A stretch of 64,000 nt of DNA from Hymenolepis diminuta (taxonomy: Eukaryota > Platyhelminthes > Cestoda > Cyclophyllidea > Hymenolepididae): the NCBI GenBank assembly GCA_900708905.1, contig CAADRB010000008.1:3156744-3220743 (forward strand). Direction: 5' to 3'. Every line of letters begins with the position of its first letter. The stretch's first letter is position 1. Of the stretch, positions 47,670 through 59,300 are shown piece by piece. A program made the position numbers and the translations under genes. A model generated the notes under the pieces. That model ran no database searches and had not been told where the DNA came from. It saw only the letters and a list, made by a program, of their open reading frames with translations.

Positions 47670-50600
47670 ATTGGTCCGTTAATTTCTACAATTTGGTAAC
47701 TCCTAAATTGATGGCCTCAGTTCTTGTTAGTCCCAGAAACACTAGCTACAGTAATATTATCAGTAGTCAATATTAGTGACAGAATACAAGTTTCTCGAGA
47801 GAAACTTCAGGATGATGGTCATTTTATAAAAATGCCATTTCCAACGGATAATAAAAATATTTTATGTAGATAGACCGTTTATATATTCTGAGATTGCCAG
47901 AGTTTTACTAATCTTTTCGTAGTCCAAATATCTGAAGTCAGAGTTAAAAATATTAACGCAAATATTAAACAACAAGATGCTGATTAAATGAGAGATTCTT
48001 ACCAGGATGTTTTCTGTCTACCCGGCCAGATTTGATTAACATTCAGTATAGTGGGAAGCATTCTTTTCCAGGAATTGTTTATGGTAGATGATTGTTGACA
48101 TTCCAATTAGGGATCACTTTTCTTCTAAAACAAACAAAACACCATCCGTTGTGGTGTCTAAAGGTAAAAACGGTCTCCGCATTATCGCCATTCTCTGGAC
48201 CAGATGGAAGTGACTGGTAACTTTTTGTAAGAAACGTTTTGAGGTTTTGATGCCTACATGCTAATGTGAAAAATTTTTATTCAAGATGATTTTTACATTC
48301 GAATACCTGCATAAACTGAGTTCAGACACCGCATTTCCCACCCCATGATTATTTTTTAATTTAAATGTGGATTTTATTATTTATTAAATAATATGCCATT
48401 CGTTCATATTGTAACGGTAAATATATAGGTCGCCTCAATCAGTGCTCATAGGTGCTCATCCACTGAGCGGCATTATCAATAGCTAATGTTGATGACAAAA
48501 TACGAATCTCCCCCGAGAGAAGCTTCGGGATATTGAGTAATTTTTAAAAATTCCTTTCTCAACGGATATGGAAATTATTACACATAATTGTGTCATTCAT
48601 ATATTCAAAGATTACTTGAGTTTTACGAAGACATCAAGGTTACAAGATTGATGTTCATCAATGCGCATTCATTGATGTGAATGGCCAGCCGCTCTGACTA
48701 ATGCTGATCAATAAAGAGGTAACTGAATAAGGGATTTCTATCAATGATATCTCTTGACTACTTCAGGCAGATTAAAATAACCTTTCATTCCATGGAGAAA
48801 ATTTTTCGTACAAACTTTTTAAAAGAAGGTGAATAATTAAATCCTATTAAAGGATACAAATATTATCATTGCTAAAAGCAGAAAAAATTTTTCAAGTATA
48901 ACTTCTGGCGTTCTGTACGTTACATCTATCCAATGGACTATTGATGACCAACACTATAGCGACTCATCCGGCTCTGAAGATAAGCGTTGAAAAAATCCAA
49001 ATTTTATGGTGATGGAGATGATCGATAATTATTTATAAAGAATATAAGCCAAAAATAGGATAAGTCATGCTATTTTGCCTCCTATAAATAAATTATTCAT
49101 CGTCACTCCAAAAATGTAATGCTACTTGAATTACTTGATTCTGATAGGGCCATATGATTTGACGCTTTCATTTTTAGAAATGGATAAACAAACCAAAGCA
49201 ATTATAGAACAAGCTTCTTTTTATGTTCACGCAAGAAGAATGTAAGCCACATGATATATTTTAGAAATCAAAGACCATCTAAAACAGAGACAAATGTAAT
49301 TGCGTAGAAGATATGCAATATATCATCGCTTCAATGACAAACATCCACATTAAATAGATAATACTTGTAAATAATTTCAATTCAAAATTTTCCACATCAT
49401 CATTAACTTGCCACCTGAGAAAACGTTAATCTAGAACTCGTTTAGACGCTTTTACGGATTACATAGAGATATATTTGCTACCTGAATAGCCGCCTAAGAA
49501 GGAAATTTATATTGAAATCAATAAATTTTACTTCATCCTATGGGGATGTTAGTTAAGTTTAGTACTCGTTTCCAATCTTTCTCTTTCCTATCTGGGTTAA
49601 ATCGAGTCAAAAGAAACCAGTAAAAAGATAGGGGAATAATGGATAAATTGTTAATTCTTTATCCTTGATGAAGACGATGAGACGAGTATAACAGTAGAGG
49701 TATAGGTAGAACTAATGGGATTATCGGGATTCGGAAATTGGATGTCATTGGTCAAATAAATATGTATCTACGAGCCTAGATGATGTTCTCACTTTTAGAT
49801 TCGATTCCTTTTTGACTTTTAATTGAAGTAATTATTTCTTATGACCATATTCACTTAAGCATGTTTAGCTATGCCTAATTTTTCTTGTTTTTGCGCTTCA
49901 CAGATCAGTCTTGAATTAGGAAAGATCGTTTGAAAGCCTGCTTCTGGTAGCAAATAAATTTTGAAGAACTGTTGCAATATCAACTTTTTCCTTCCAAGCT
50001 CAGTATTTCTAACGAAAATGCGCTTCAAGTTGACAGAGTTCATGGTCGTTTTGCATTTTTTGATCCTGCATTTAACAAAATATTTCTAATTTGATGGTAA
50101 TAAATGAAAGTATTCATCTAGAACTGCACAGGTTTATATGACTTGGTGATAGTGATCCCATCCTGTTACTGCACAGCTGTTAGTAGATATGAGCTAGACT
50201 CCTTGATGTGTCAACGCTAAAGTGTGTTTGCTTTGACTTTTTGTGTGAATCAGCAGTTGATCGTGATTTTATCGATTTTTGCTATCCGAAAACTTTTACA
50301 CCACTTCTATACTATTAATAACAATTATCTAATGTAAGACTCTTCTGTGCCCTAGTACTGCTAGGAGATCTAGTTCTCTTCCTGTGATATATCCTAGCGC
50401 AGATATAGCTAGGCTGCAATTCACTCAGACTTGGGGAGAGAGAAGACGGTAAGACAGATGTATAGTTACTTCATAGTTGCCTCATCAACTTCTTAACAAG
50501 ACTGTTTAAAGGGGAATATAATTAATGACTAAACCGATGGAGAGGAAGTGACTTGCTTAAACTAACTGTTCCTGTATTCGAGTCAGCAGAAACGCGTATT

Positions 50601-51030
50601 AATTATTTGGCAAAAGTATATGGGCTCTGCATTTTTTGTTGTCAGGCCCCTATCAAACCGAAAAATCGATGTATAATTAATTGTGTTGCTCTATCTTATC
50701 GCATTGCTCTTGTATTCATTAAATTCTCCTGTGCATTTCAAATTATATGTTTTATTAAAGCCTTTGGTGTTATGTCTCATTCTCACACTGTTGTTAGCTG
50801 AGTTGAGATAAATCAGTACACAACATTCGGCCTTTGTACTATTAAGAATACTACAGATGTGGTTTGCAGTCAGGTCAATGTAAGCTCAAAAAATGAGAAA
50901 AATTAGCCAAAACATTTTACAGACACTCCATTAAGGGGCAAATTGTGAAGAATATATGAGCATTAGGAGAAAACACCCATTTTAATGATACATATTGGAT
51001 AATTTCACCTTCAAGTATACAGAGGTAGAA
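47670..51030. other. Intergenic region between the ANKDD1-type and PDE1 genes
   Basis: No supported exon. Short SINE-like fragments are visible at about 48410-48530 (GTAACGGTAAATATATAGGTCGCC...CATCCACTGAGCGGCATTATCAATAG) and about 48655-48760 (GTGAATGGCCAGCCGCTCTGACTAATGCTGATCAATAAAGAGG). Both are too decayed to define ends. The rest is AT-rich. Confidence 0.45.
48410..48530 (+). repeat. Decayed SINE-like fragment
   Basis: 'CATTCGTTCATATTGTAACGGTAAATATATAGGTCGCCTCAATC...GGTGCTCATCCACTGAGCGGCATTATCAATAGC' keeps the order of blocks of the tRNA-derived family, with 'CACTGAGCGG' identical to the 59-kb copy. A second related scrap lies at about 48655-48760. Confidence 0.4.
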
Positions 51031-51199
51031 CATAAATCATCGACCCATCAGGAGTACAAGCTTGAAGTAGACTCCAATTTTAGACATAATGCATGGTAAC
51101 TTACTATTAGTTGAATCCTTCAACCCTTTAATTTCAAACGCTACTGCAAGGGAAATAAGATTTTTTGGGAGGAAGGGGAGATGACTTAAAGCGAAGAGA

Positions 51200-51440
51200 A
51201 AGGGAGGGGATTTAAAAGAAGGAGGGTAGGAATTTGGTGGAAAAGTGGACGTGGTTGACGCCCAACAAGGAATTCGAGTGAACGCCCAAAGACGAGTCGT
51301 AGTCTTATGGTGTGGAAATCTCACACGGTCACACAACTCACTTTGAGTCCCTGCGCGTTTGAATCCCCACTCATTATCTCTCTTGCTCTCTTGATTAAGG
51401 AAGGCAGTTGACTTGTTAGTGTATGGCTCTTGGAGCTGAG
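51200..51440 (+). promoter_or_regulatory. Likely promoter and non-coding first exon of PDE1
   Basis: A GC-richer patch (GGTTGACGCCCAACAAGG ... GAACGCCCAAAGACGAGTCG ... CACACGGTCACACAACTCAC) leads into a pyrimidine-rich initiator-like stretch (CATTATCTCTCTTGCTCTCTTG). A strong donor follows: GGAGCTGAG|GTAAGTACC at 51440/51441. The PDE1 start exon at 53040 has an acceptor 7 bases before its ATG, so a 1.6-kb leader intron from 51441 to 53039 is the simplest model. A 99-codon minus-strand frame across this patch is taken as a shadow of its base composition. Confidence 0.45.
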
Positions 51441-53039
51441 GTAAGTACCCTCTAAACAGTTGTATATAAAATTGTAAATTTTATCTAATTTTAGGAATTA
51501 TTTTACGAAAATGTGATAAAATGAATACCATTCTCCATGATATTCATAGACTTCTACCTAAAGTTAAATATACATCCTTACCTCAAAAATCTGAAGATTG
51601 ATAGGGGAAAGTTTAGCTTTTAATATTTTGTTTTAGAGAAGATAAGAGGAGTGAAACGCAAAGTTTTCGGTCCTGATAAATGGAAGACTTCCTAGATCTG
51701 GATATTCGGCACATTTTCCTTTTTGAAACCATCTCTTTCGAGATATTTAAGGGTTGGAGCTTGATTTTAATGCTTGACTAGTAGAAATGTGGTTTAAATA
51801 GTAGTTTAAACAATATAAAGTGGCTTTTGTTTGTCTATTTTTCCATATTTTATCAGCTGGGAAGCAGTAAGACATTATATGGATTCTAATAAGTATGAAA
51901 TAAAGATTGCTGACATATATCCCTCCTTCATGACGATTTTTTAGTATGATCTAAGACCTCTGATTGTTTTATTTGTAAAAAATCAACAATGCTCCTTGTT
52001 TTTGAATGTTTACTTCTAACAAATATAATTTACTATCACGAAATACGAATAAAATGAATCGCACTCCTTCTCATCAGAGCTGAGGACAATGTCGTGCCAT
52101 GAAGAAAACCCATATCCCATTCCCGAATGATTACATTTTCTATTTTGTTGTTTTCGCCACTCCTAGAATTTTCTTAGGCGGAATTAAAATCTTTCTTTTT
52201 TATCAAATGTTCCTTCTGGTTATCTTATTTTGGCTTGCTTATTTCAAATTTTTGATTTTATATTGTGCTTAAACTAAATTATATTCTTAGGTTCTGAATT
52301 GCAGAACTGATTAATTTGTATTTTTGAAAGAGATATAATTATAACTTTTGAAGAATACATTTCAGTGAGCGAAAACAATGCGTCAAGATATCCAGGTCTT
52401 AATATATTGCAATATTTATTATTTTGCTATTAAAGGTAATAGAACCTTGGAAATGACAAACGGCAAAATAACTGAATACTTGAGCTGAATTTAATAATAT
52501 CTCGTATTGGTTCTTTTAGCTGCGAAGTAGAATTGACATTTTCTAAAAGAATCTAATGAAGCACCTGTAATTAGGACCCCATAACTCATATTTTGGTCTC
52601 TACTTTCCTTTGTCAAAGTTCCTTAAAAGCTTGGGGGGCGTGACAGTCTAGACAGGACTGGTGAATAATACCCTCATCTATCTGTTGACGTTTTGACTTT
52701 AGACAATTAATTTCATGAAAACCTAGCTCTAAGAATAGCCATTGGAGGTACAACACTCCTGCTTCCTCTGTATAGGTAAGCACTAGTCACAGCGGTGAAA
52801 TCACTTCAGTGGCTATATTAAAATTGTAACAAATCATTAGAAAAAAGGTTTCTTGTCTCCTATTGAGAGACTTTTACTTTTTCAAAGGCTCAAATTTCTC
52901 ATTGTTAAACAGGTAGAATTTTAATATTTTAAGTCACTTGTTCGATTGTAACTATTCATTCCACTAATGCGTCGCCATACCAGCGCACTAAGTTTTATAT
53001 TGTTTGACAGTCTCGAATAACACTCATTTTATCCCATAG

Positions 53040-53341
53040 TCTGTAGATGGGAGCGTGCTATTCAGAGTGTGAAGAGTCAGTCACACCGAACCATCTTGGA
53101 GACGCAGCCAGAACCTATCAGCAACAGCATCAAACTAATCCACAAATCGAACCCCAGCAGCAGCAGACTCGCCTGACTATCCAGGATATACTTAATCATC
53201 CCGTGACCTCCGACGAAGTACAACAAGAAGCCTTTAAAGACGGAGTCGACTTTTTCGATATGAGACTGAAACGAAAGAGCCAAGAATTGAGCCCAGGTTT
53301 TCCGCCTTCAAGGGTTGAAAGACTTTCACAGTCTTCTCTAG
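53040..53341 (+). CDS. PDE1: PDE1 first coding exon with acylation-type N-terminus and Gln-rich tract
   Basis: The exon follows TTTTATCCCATAG and ends at SSLG with donor GTGAGT. Six leader bases and TAG precede ATG (53047). The peptide starts MGACYS, where Gly2 and Ser6 fit the N-myristoylation consensus and Cys4 is a likely palmitoylation site. It continues into the Gln-rich YQQQHQTNPQIEPQQQQ (CAG/CAA codons), then a polar region with basic and Ser-Pro motifs (RLKRKSQELSPGFPPSRVE). This part is outside the conserved PDE1 core, so it is specific to this isoform or lineage. An alternative downstream or upstream first exon may give other isoforms. Confidence 0.85.
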
Positions 53342-56300
53342 GTGAGTACGATCAAAGTTTGATCTTAAATGTCCCAAAATTTAGTGACCACTCCCCAATA
53401 TGTAGGAATCTTATTTAGTTGGTTAGAATATCTAACAGAAGACAGGACGAAAAATAGCTTGATGAGTTAATTCACTTTTTAACTGCGACAATCATTAGTT
53501 TCAGAAAAAAGAAACACCGTATTTAGAATTTTGAATGTGGTCTATAATAAGTCCATTTGATAAGTGAATATTAATCAAAGTAATGTAATGTCGGTTAGAA
53601 ATTTATAGGAGTTTTACATTCTGCCTTAAATTTAGGAGGAAGGGTATAGGCGGGAAAATCCCTATTCTATATGAGCCATCTGTTAAAACTATGCAAAATA
53701 GGCCTCCAAAACAAAGTTATATCTGAATAGATATATTCAGTTATTTTCTCATCTTCTCACTTTGAGTACGTTGATACTGGCAATTTAGCGGTCTGGAATG
53801 GGGACTTTGGCCATCCTGCGATCCACAATTAATAGCTTAATACTGTGGACAGCCCAGTTAGCACTAGGAAGCGCTAATCATACGCCGAAATATATATGCA
53901 CCAAATATGAGAATCAGATAGGAAACCATTTAGCTATCATTATTAATTTTATTTTTAAGATTCATCTTAGGCTTAGTTGTGGCGGAATTTAAAATAAACT
54001 GAGTATGGACTTATTTTGTATGCCAGTTTTACATAAAATATTTCTACCCCTGTATTTGCATAAATACCTATTTTACGAACTAATTTAAACCAACTTGATT
54101 ATTGGGTCACACATACATGAATTTTACCTATTTTAATAGTTCCAGAGTGTTTAGCTAAATGCCTTTTAAAGGCTCTACAATTTTCGCTTAAAATCTCACT
54201 CATTAAATCACTAAATAGCATAAATTTCAACTCTGAAACTTATATATGATTTTTTGTGAATTAAATTAGTGGAAAAATTTAAATTTTATCGCGAAACAGG
54301 CATTTACATGAGTAATTTGGAAGACAGTGACTGTATTCCGCTTCTACAGGGGTTCAACATAATTTTACTCAAAAGGTTAAATCAATATGTGGTTCGAGAA
54401 ACAATATTGAGAAGTATTTAGAGATCAGTCCCTCAATGTCATTTACCATCACGGTATAGTAAGGATATGAAAAACATAAATTAAGCAAAAGTATAGCATA
54501 ATGCAAGCACGTATTTTCATATTCCAAGGGGAATTGAGTTTCGTTTGCGAGACTCTAGTTTAGAAGATGCCAATGTAAGATGGTTAAAACTAACCAAGCA
54601 AATACTCTTTCAAACTGCGCAAATTCGGCTACCACAAGACAAGAGTGGGACATGGTCGATAAGCGAATATTTTAAAGTGAAGAACTGAGTGGAGGCAGGA
54701 ACTTTGTAACCCGAGAGCTGAGATTGTGATTCAGTGGAGGGCGGGGGTAGAGTGAAGGACCTCGGTAAAAAGAAAGTTAGTGATACGCACAAATATGTGA
54801 AAAAGGCAACAAACCGAAAAACGGTTGATTAGCTGACCAGATAACCTTGATGTAGACCAAAGCCACAATAAGTCGTAATTTCGCCTTTCAGGCTATGCAT
54901 TTGTTTGATCGGAAGTTATGATTGAAATGAACTTTCTAAATTATCGGGAAGATTTTAATGCCTTTTATATTGGAACTTGCATTCAAAGAGTGGGTTATCT
55001 ATCTCAAAATCTTAAGTTTTCAGCCGGTTTTTACCCTTATTTATTTTAATTTAAAAATTAAGAATTTTAAATATTAAATATATTTCAGTTCAAAATCAGA
55101 GTTTCAATAAGTGGTGTTATTTTTGCTGACTTAGGTCTTATCATACAATATTCACTTCCCATTACATCTAATGTCTTTTTAACCATGATCTCGGTCTAGT
55201 AACCAAGGTTCAGCCTTATTTAAAATCACGCAAACATTATAAATTTTAGGCAAATATTCAGACGATTTTTAAGTAAACATAATAATGATTTAATGTATTG
55301 CAGACGTCATTGCACAGGCATTAAATACTTCGGGTATACTTAAATGCGGTGTTATTGGATAAGACTGACCAATCAAAACAGCCTTTCTTGATAGACTTTC
55401 ATTATATAAAGTGAACTTTGAAACTTTCTAAGGTTGCAATAGACATACAAAATGAAATTTAGTAAATAAATACTCTGATAGAAGATAATGCACAACGTTT
55501 TTTAATTGGAGAATAATGTGATTTTAAATATATTCAGCAGATGCAATTAATGACGAGGATGAAGAAAAATTGAAAAATGACCCAGGTTATGAAAGGGAGT
55601 TCCCAAGCCTTTCCAACTCTTCACTGGCAGTTTATGCAAAACGACGACTTTCGGTTGAAAATCTACCAACTCCAGGATCTACGGATTCAACTTTCGCTTG
55701 TGTTTTAAGGTTAGTCTTATCATTTCAAATTTAAGCAGCACTACTTAAATATATTCAGCGTCGCCTCAATTGGGCAAAAATAATGATTACATTTTTGCTA
55801 TTAGTTTAAATGAAAACAAACGACTACAATTTTTAGCTTATTTAATTAAAATGTAGTGTTTTATTAATTTACATTTAGAAATTTGCCACTTCATCTCTTT
55901 TAAATAATTATATCATATATATATATAATTTAAATTACCTTGGATAAGAAAATTTATTAAAGTAGCTAGTCTTGTTTTATTAAAAAAGTATTAGACAAGC
56001 AAGTGAGAAAGGGTAAAAGAAAAAAGCCTATATCCGCCAAATTCAAAAGATAAAAACTAAAGGTACCACTTAAAATAAACTGCAATTTCAAATACCACGG
56101 TAAAAATTAAATAAAATAGTATTCATTAAAGTGAGTTTTACTGGATTTGAAGAAAGAATAGAAACAGATGTTAACACGATGACTTCAAATGCCCGAATAT
56201 TGAGCACCTTAAATCGTACAAAAGCTAAAGGTTGTTAAGCCGTCATTTAATTAAATATTATTTCCAATTATATCTGATTTCAGGCATATTGTATATACGA

Positions 56301-59300
56301 ACATTGTAACTTAATTGTAAACGAAAAATAGTTTTCCAAATTCCTCATACTAGATAAAAAACTGTTCGAAAATTTATTGGTCACTATTCGCTTCTGCAAA
56401 ATCCGATGTTTTAGATTTTGTGCTTTCATTGAGTGGTGTCACGAACCTTACCTTTTAAAACTGCGTTAGATGAGGGCAGTTTTTTCCTCAAGGATGTATA
56501 GAAAAAATGACAAGTTTAGGCATTGGAAAATAAAGGACTTATTTACATTCCGGATGTTCTGAATTGTCAACCTTTTCGTAAAATAATTAATTTCTTCATA
56601 TTCTAATGCTCCTTAGTTCAAATTTTGTGATCCGATCCCATTTTGCTGGTTTAGTTCGCGCTTGATATTTTAGATCTCACTGACCGGTTAATTTAAATAA
56701 GTGTTTGATTATGCCATCTTGATTCATCTGTACCTTCTCACATCCAAGAGTAGATTTTTGGGACTACTTTCTTTGTTTATTTTTGACACAGCAGAGCTCA
56801 GGTGAACTCTAATAATAAGCCAACCATTTGTTTATCTAAAATCAATGTTGGGTAACTCTTCCCTCCGACTAATTCACACTTATCTTGCCCTATTAATTAT
56901 CTTCTACATGAGGATGTAAAGATTCATCAAGCTTATAATAATTAAAAACATGATCGTTTTTAATTTACAAAACTAAAATATGGCAAAAACTCTTAATACT
57001 TTTCAAGGACTCAGACCGTTTGGAAATTTCAAAAACACCCGTTATTCCTTTTGATATTTGCACATTCCGGTTATATAGGCAAAAAAGTAAATTTACATAT
57101 CTTGTAGTACTCATAGGTTTAATCTATCCCTTTGTGTTTTGTTCCCATACTTAATTGTCAGTTGACGATTTCTGCATCCTACAGTCAATGACTCGCACTG
57201 GATAAAACAGTAAGGGCCTCAAAGCCTAACCGACTTCGCCTGTCTATCACAAGCCGGATTGTCTTCCCTCAGTACTGACGTCTCCCTCAACTTCTTCCAA
57301 TTTCTCATCCTACTCCTTCCTCCTTTCCGCTCTTCTTCCCTTCCAATTGCCAAAAAATCCCGTAGCCATACCTAGGTATTGGTCTTTTAAATTGTTAAAG
57401 ATTGTTGTTTCCCATTAGTCTTAGGAAGATTAATAGTTAGAGGAGGGGATATCTAGTTTGGTCTAACTCCTAAAAATAGCTTTACTTGGGACTGGAGCCG
57501 TTTTTATTTCCATCCATGAATTTTGTTTAGGGCGTATCTTCATTCAAACGAAATGTTTTGCTTTTGCGGCCTAATTACTGAGGAATTTAAAAATATAAAT
57601 TTCAATTCTTGGAGAAAAATAAATGAACCAATTTCACTGCATCGGCCAAAGACCTCCGCCTTCGAATTGTCCACTATTAGAAACGATTAAAGTGAAGATA
57701 ATTTGAGAAATAATTGCACCTTAAGTAAATCATCCTTTTCAACAATTTTATATGTATAGTATTATTGTATATAATAAAGACACCGAAACTTGTAGAAACA
57801 GAGTTTACAGTGGTTTAATATAATTTCGTTAAATTTTTAAATAAATCAAAATTAAATTACACGTTCCTTCACTATATAAATCCATTTTCTGCCTATAAAA
57901 GATTTTAACATGATAAATTTCGGGTAGTTTTGACTTTTATCAGACCTAAAATTGCTATGAAAGAATGATTTTATGGTTTAATTTAAAAATATGCTCATTT
58001 CTTCTCAACTGAATTATCGGTGGACAACATGATTATACGGGTTAAGAGAAGAAATAAGTAGAAATGAAATTTTATTGCTATTATCTATATTAGTAACATC
58101 AATTCACATCAAAATAAACTCCAGATGTTGGATTTTAATTCTTGTTTTGGTAACGTCCCAATACTTTGTGTAGAAAAGTCCTATAATTAACTGTTTTCTC
58201 GATCAGAGTCTCCTTTCTACTAAAACTGNNNNNNNNNNNNNNNNNNNNNNNNNNNNNNNNNNNNNNNNNNNNNNNNNNNNNNNNNNNNNNNNNNNNNNNA
58301 TACAGGTCTTCAAAGCTGCGTGAGATTATGCTTACAGGAAGGTAATGTCACACTCGCTTGCCTTCGCTGATTCGAAGTATGGCTATATTGTAATCAGTTA
58401 TTTTGAATAATGAAAGCTTAACTTAAACTGGTTATAAATAAGAAGACCTAATTGCCATTAACCATTTAGATAAATGAATAAAAAATTAAATTTTATGTCA
58501 AGATAAATGATGAATTGTTTGTTTCTGTTAGAGATACAAAAGGAAAATTTTTAACTATGTGGTCACTTTACTTGAGAAAGTGTCATTAGATTTATTAAAT
58601 TTTAATAGAGTTTAATTTTATTAACACAGCCAATAAATGATCTTTTACTTTCAGTCGGTTAATTTAAAATAAACATATAAATTCCATCAAAGCTGAATTT
58701 GTAGAGGTAATTCTAAACGGGATAGTAAATTAACATGTATCTTTAGGTCGCTGTGAAAATATGCGTTTCCAAGGGCAAATTTCTAATTGAGAAATATTAC
58801 CATTTTACATTAATATTAAATGGGAAGTGAAATAAATAATAAAAGATTTAGTCTATTATATTTTTCGCAATTGCGAGAGCTTATTAGAGTTAAAATAAGC
58901 AAACTTTAACCTGTACGCTGAATAAAATGAGTTGGTCAATTTTATACTGTGTATTTTGGAGGTGCTACTCTACATTTTCTAATGATGTTTAATTAAAATG
59001 ATGTATGCGCACTGGTAGCGCAACGGTTAAAGTACTCATCTGCTAGGTCGGAGATCGTGGGTTTGATGCTCATTGGTACACACCCACTGAGCGGGATGCC
59101 CAACCGCACTAGCTAAACCTGACTGGCAAGGCAAGTGACAGAGTTAGAATTACTCATCAGGAAGTCTTCATAATGCTATGATCGATGAAAACATTTTTCT
59201 GAGTGGGCTTGGGAGTTATAATATTATAGGGAATGACTTCTATTTTGAGATCCTCTTGAAAATATTTCTTTCTAGCTGTATTTATTAATTTGCACTGAAT

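Larger units (their letters stand above)
55710..58305. other. PDE1 intron 2 of the coding region (about 2.6 kb)
   Basis: It contains an (AT)n microsatellite (about 55914-55928), a dispersed repeat fragment (about 56640-56765, shared with 33.3 kb), a pyrimidine-rich stretch (57240-57345) and an N gap (58229-58299). I see no additional exon, though one could hide in the gap. Confidence 0.65.

Noticed and set aside
51037..51336. 99-codon minus-strand frame
   Set aside because: It is Pro/Ser/Phe-rich because the plus strand here is a purine-rich promoter-like stretch. There is no domain and no splice context.
53077..53283. Minus-strand frame under the first PDE1 exon
   Set aside because: It is antisense to a well supported coding exon.
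59008..59100. Possible tRNA gene
   Set aside because: The A and B boxes are visible but the acceptor and T stems do not pair and an extended SINE-type body follows. It is a tRNA-derived repeat. The same applies to 22024-22110 and 25217-25300.
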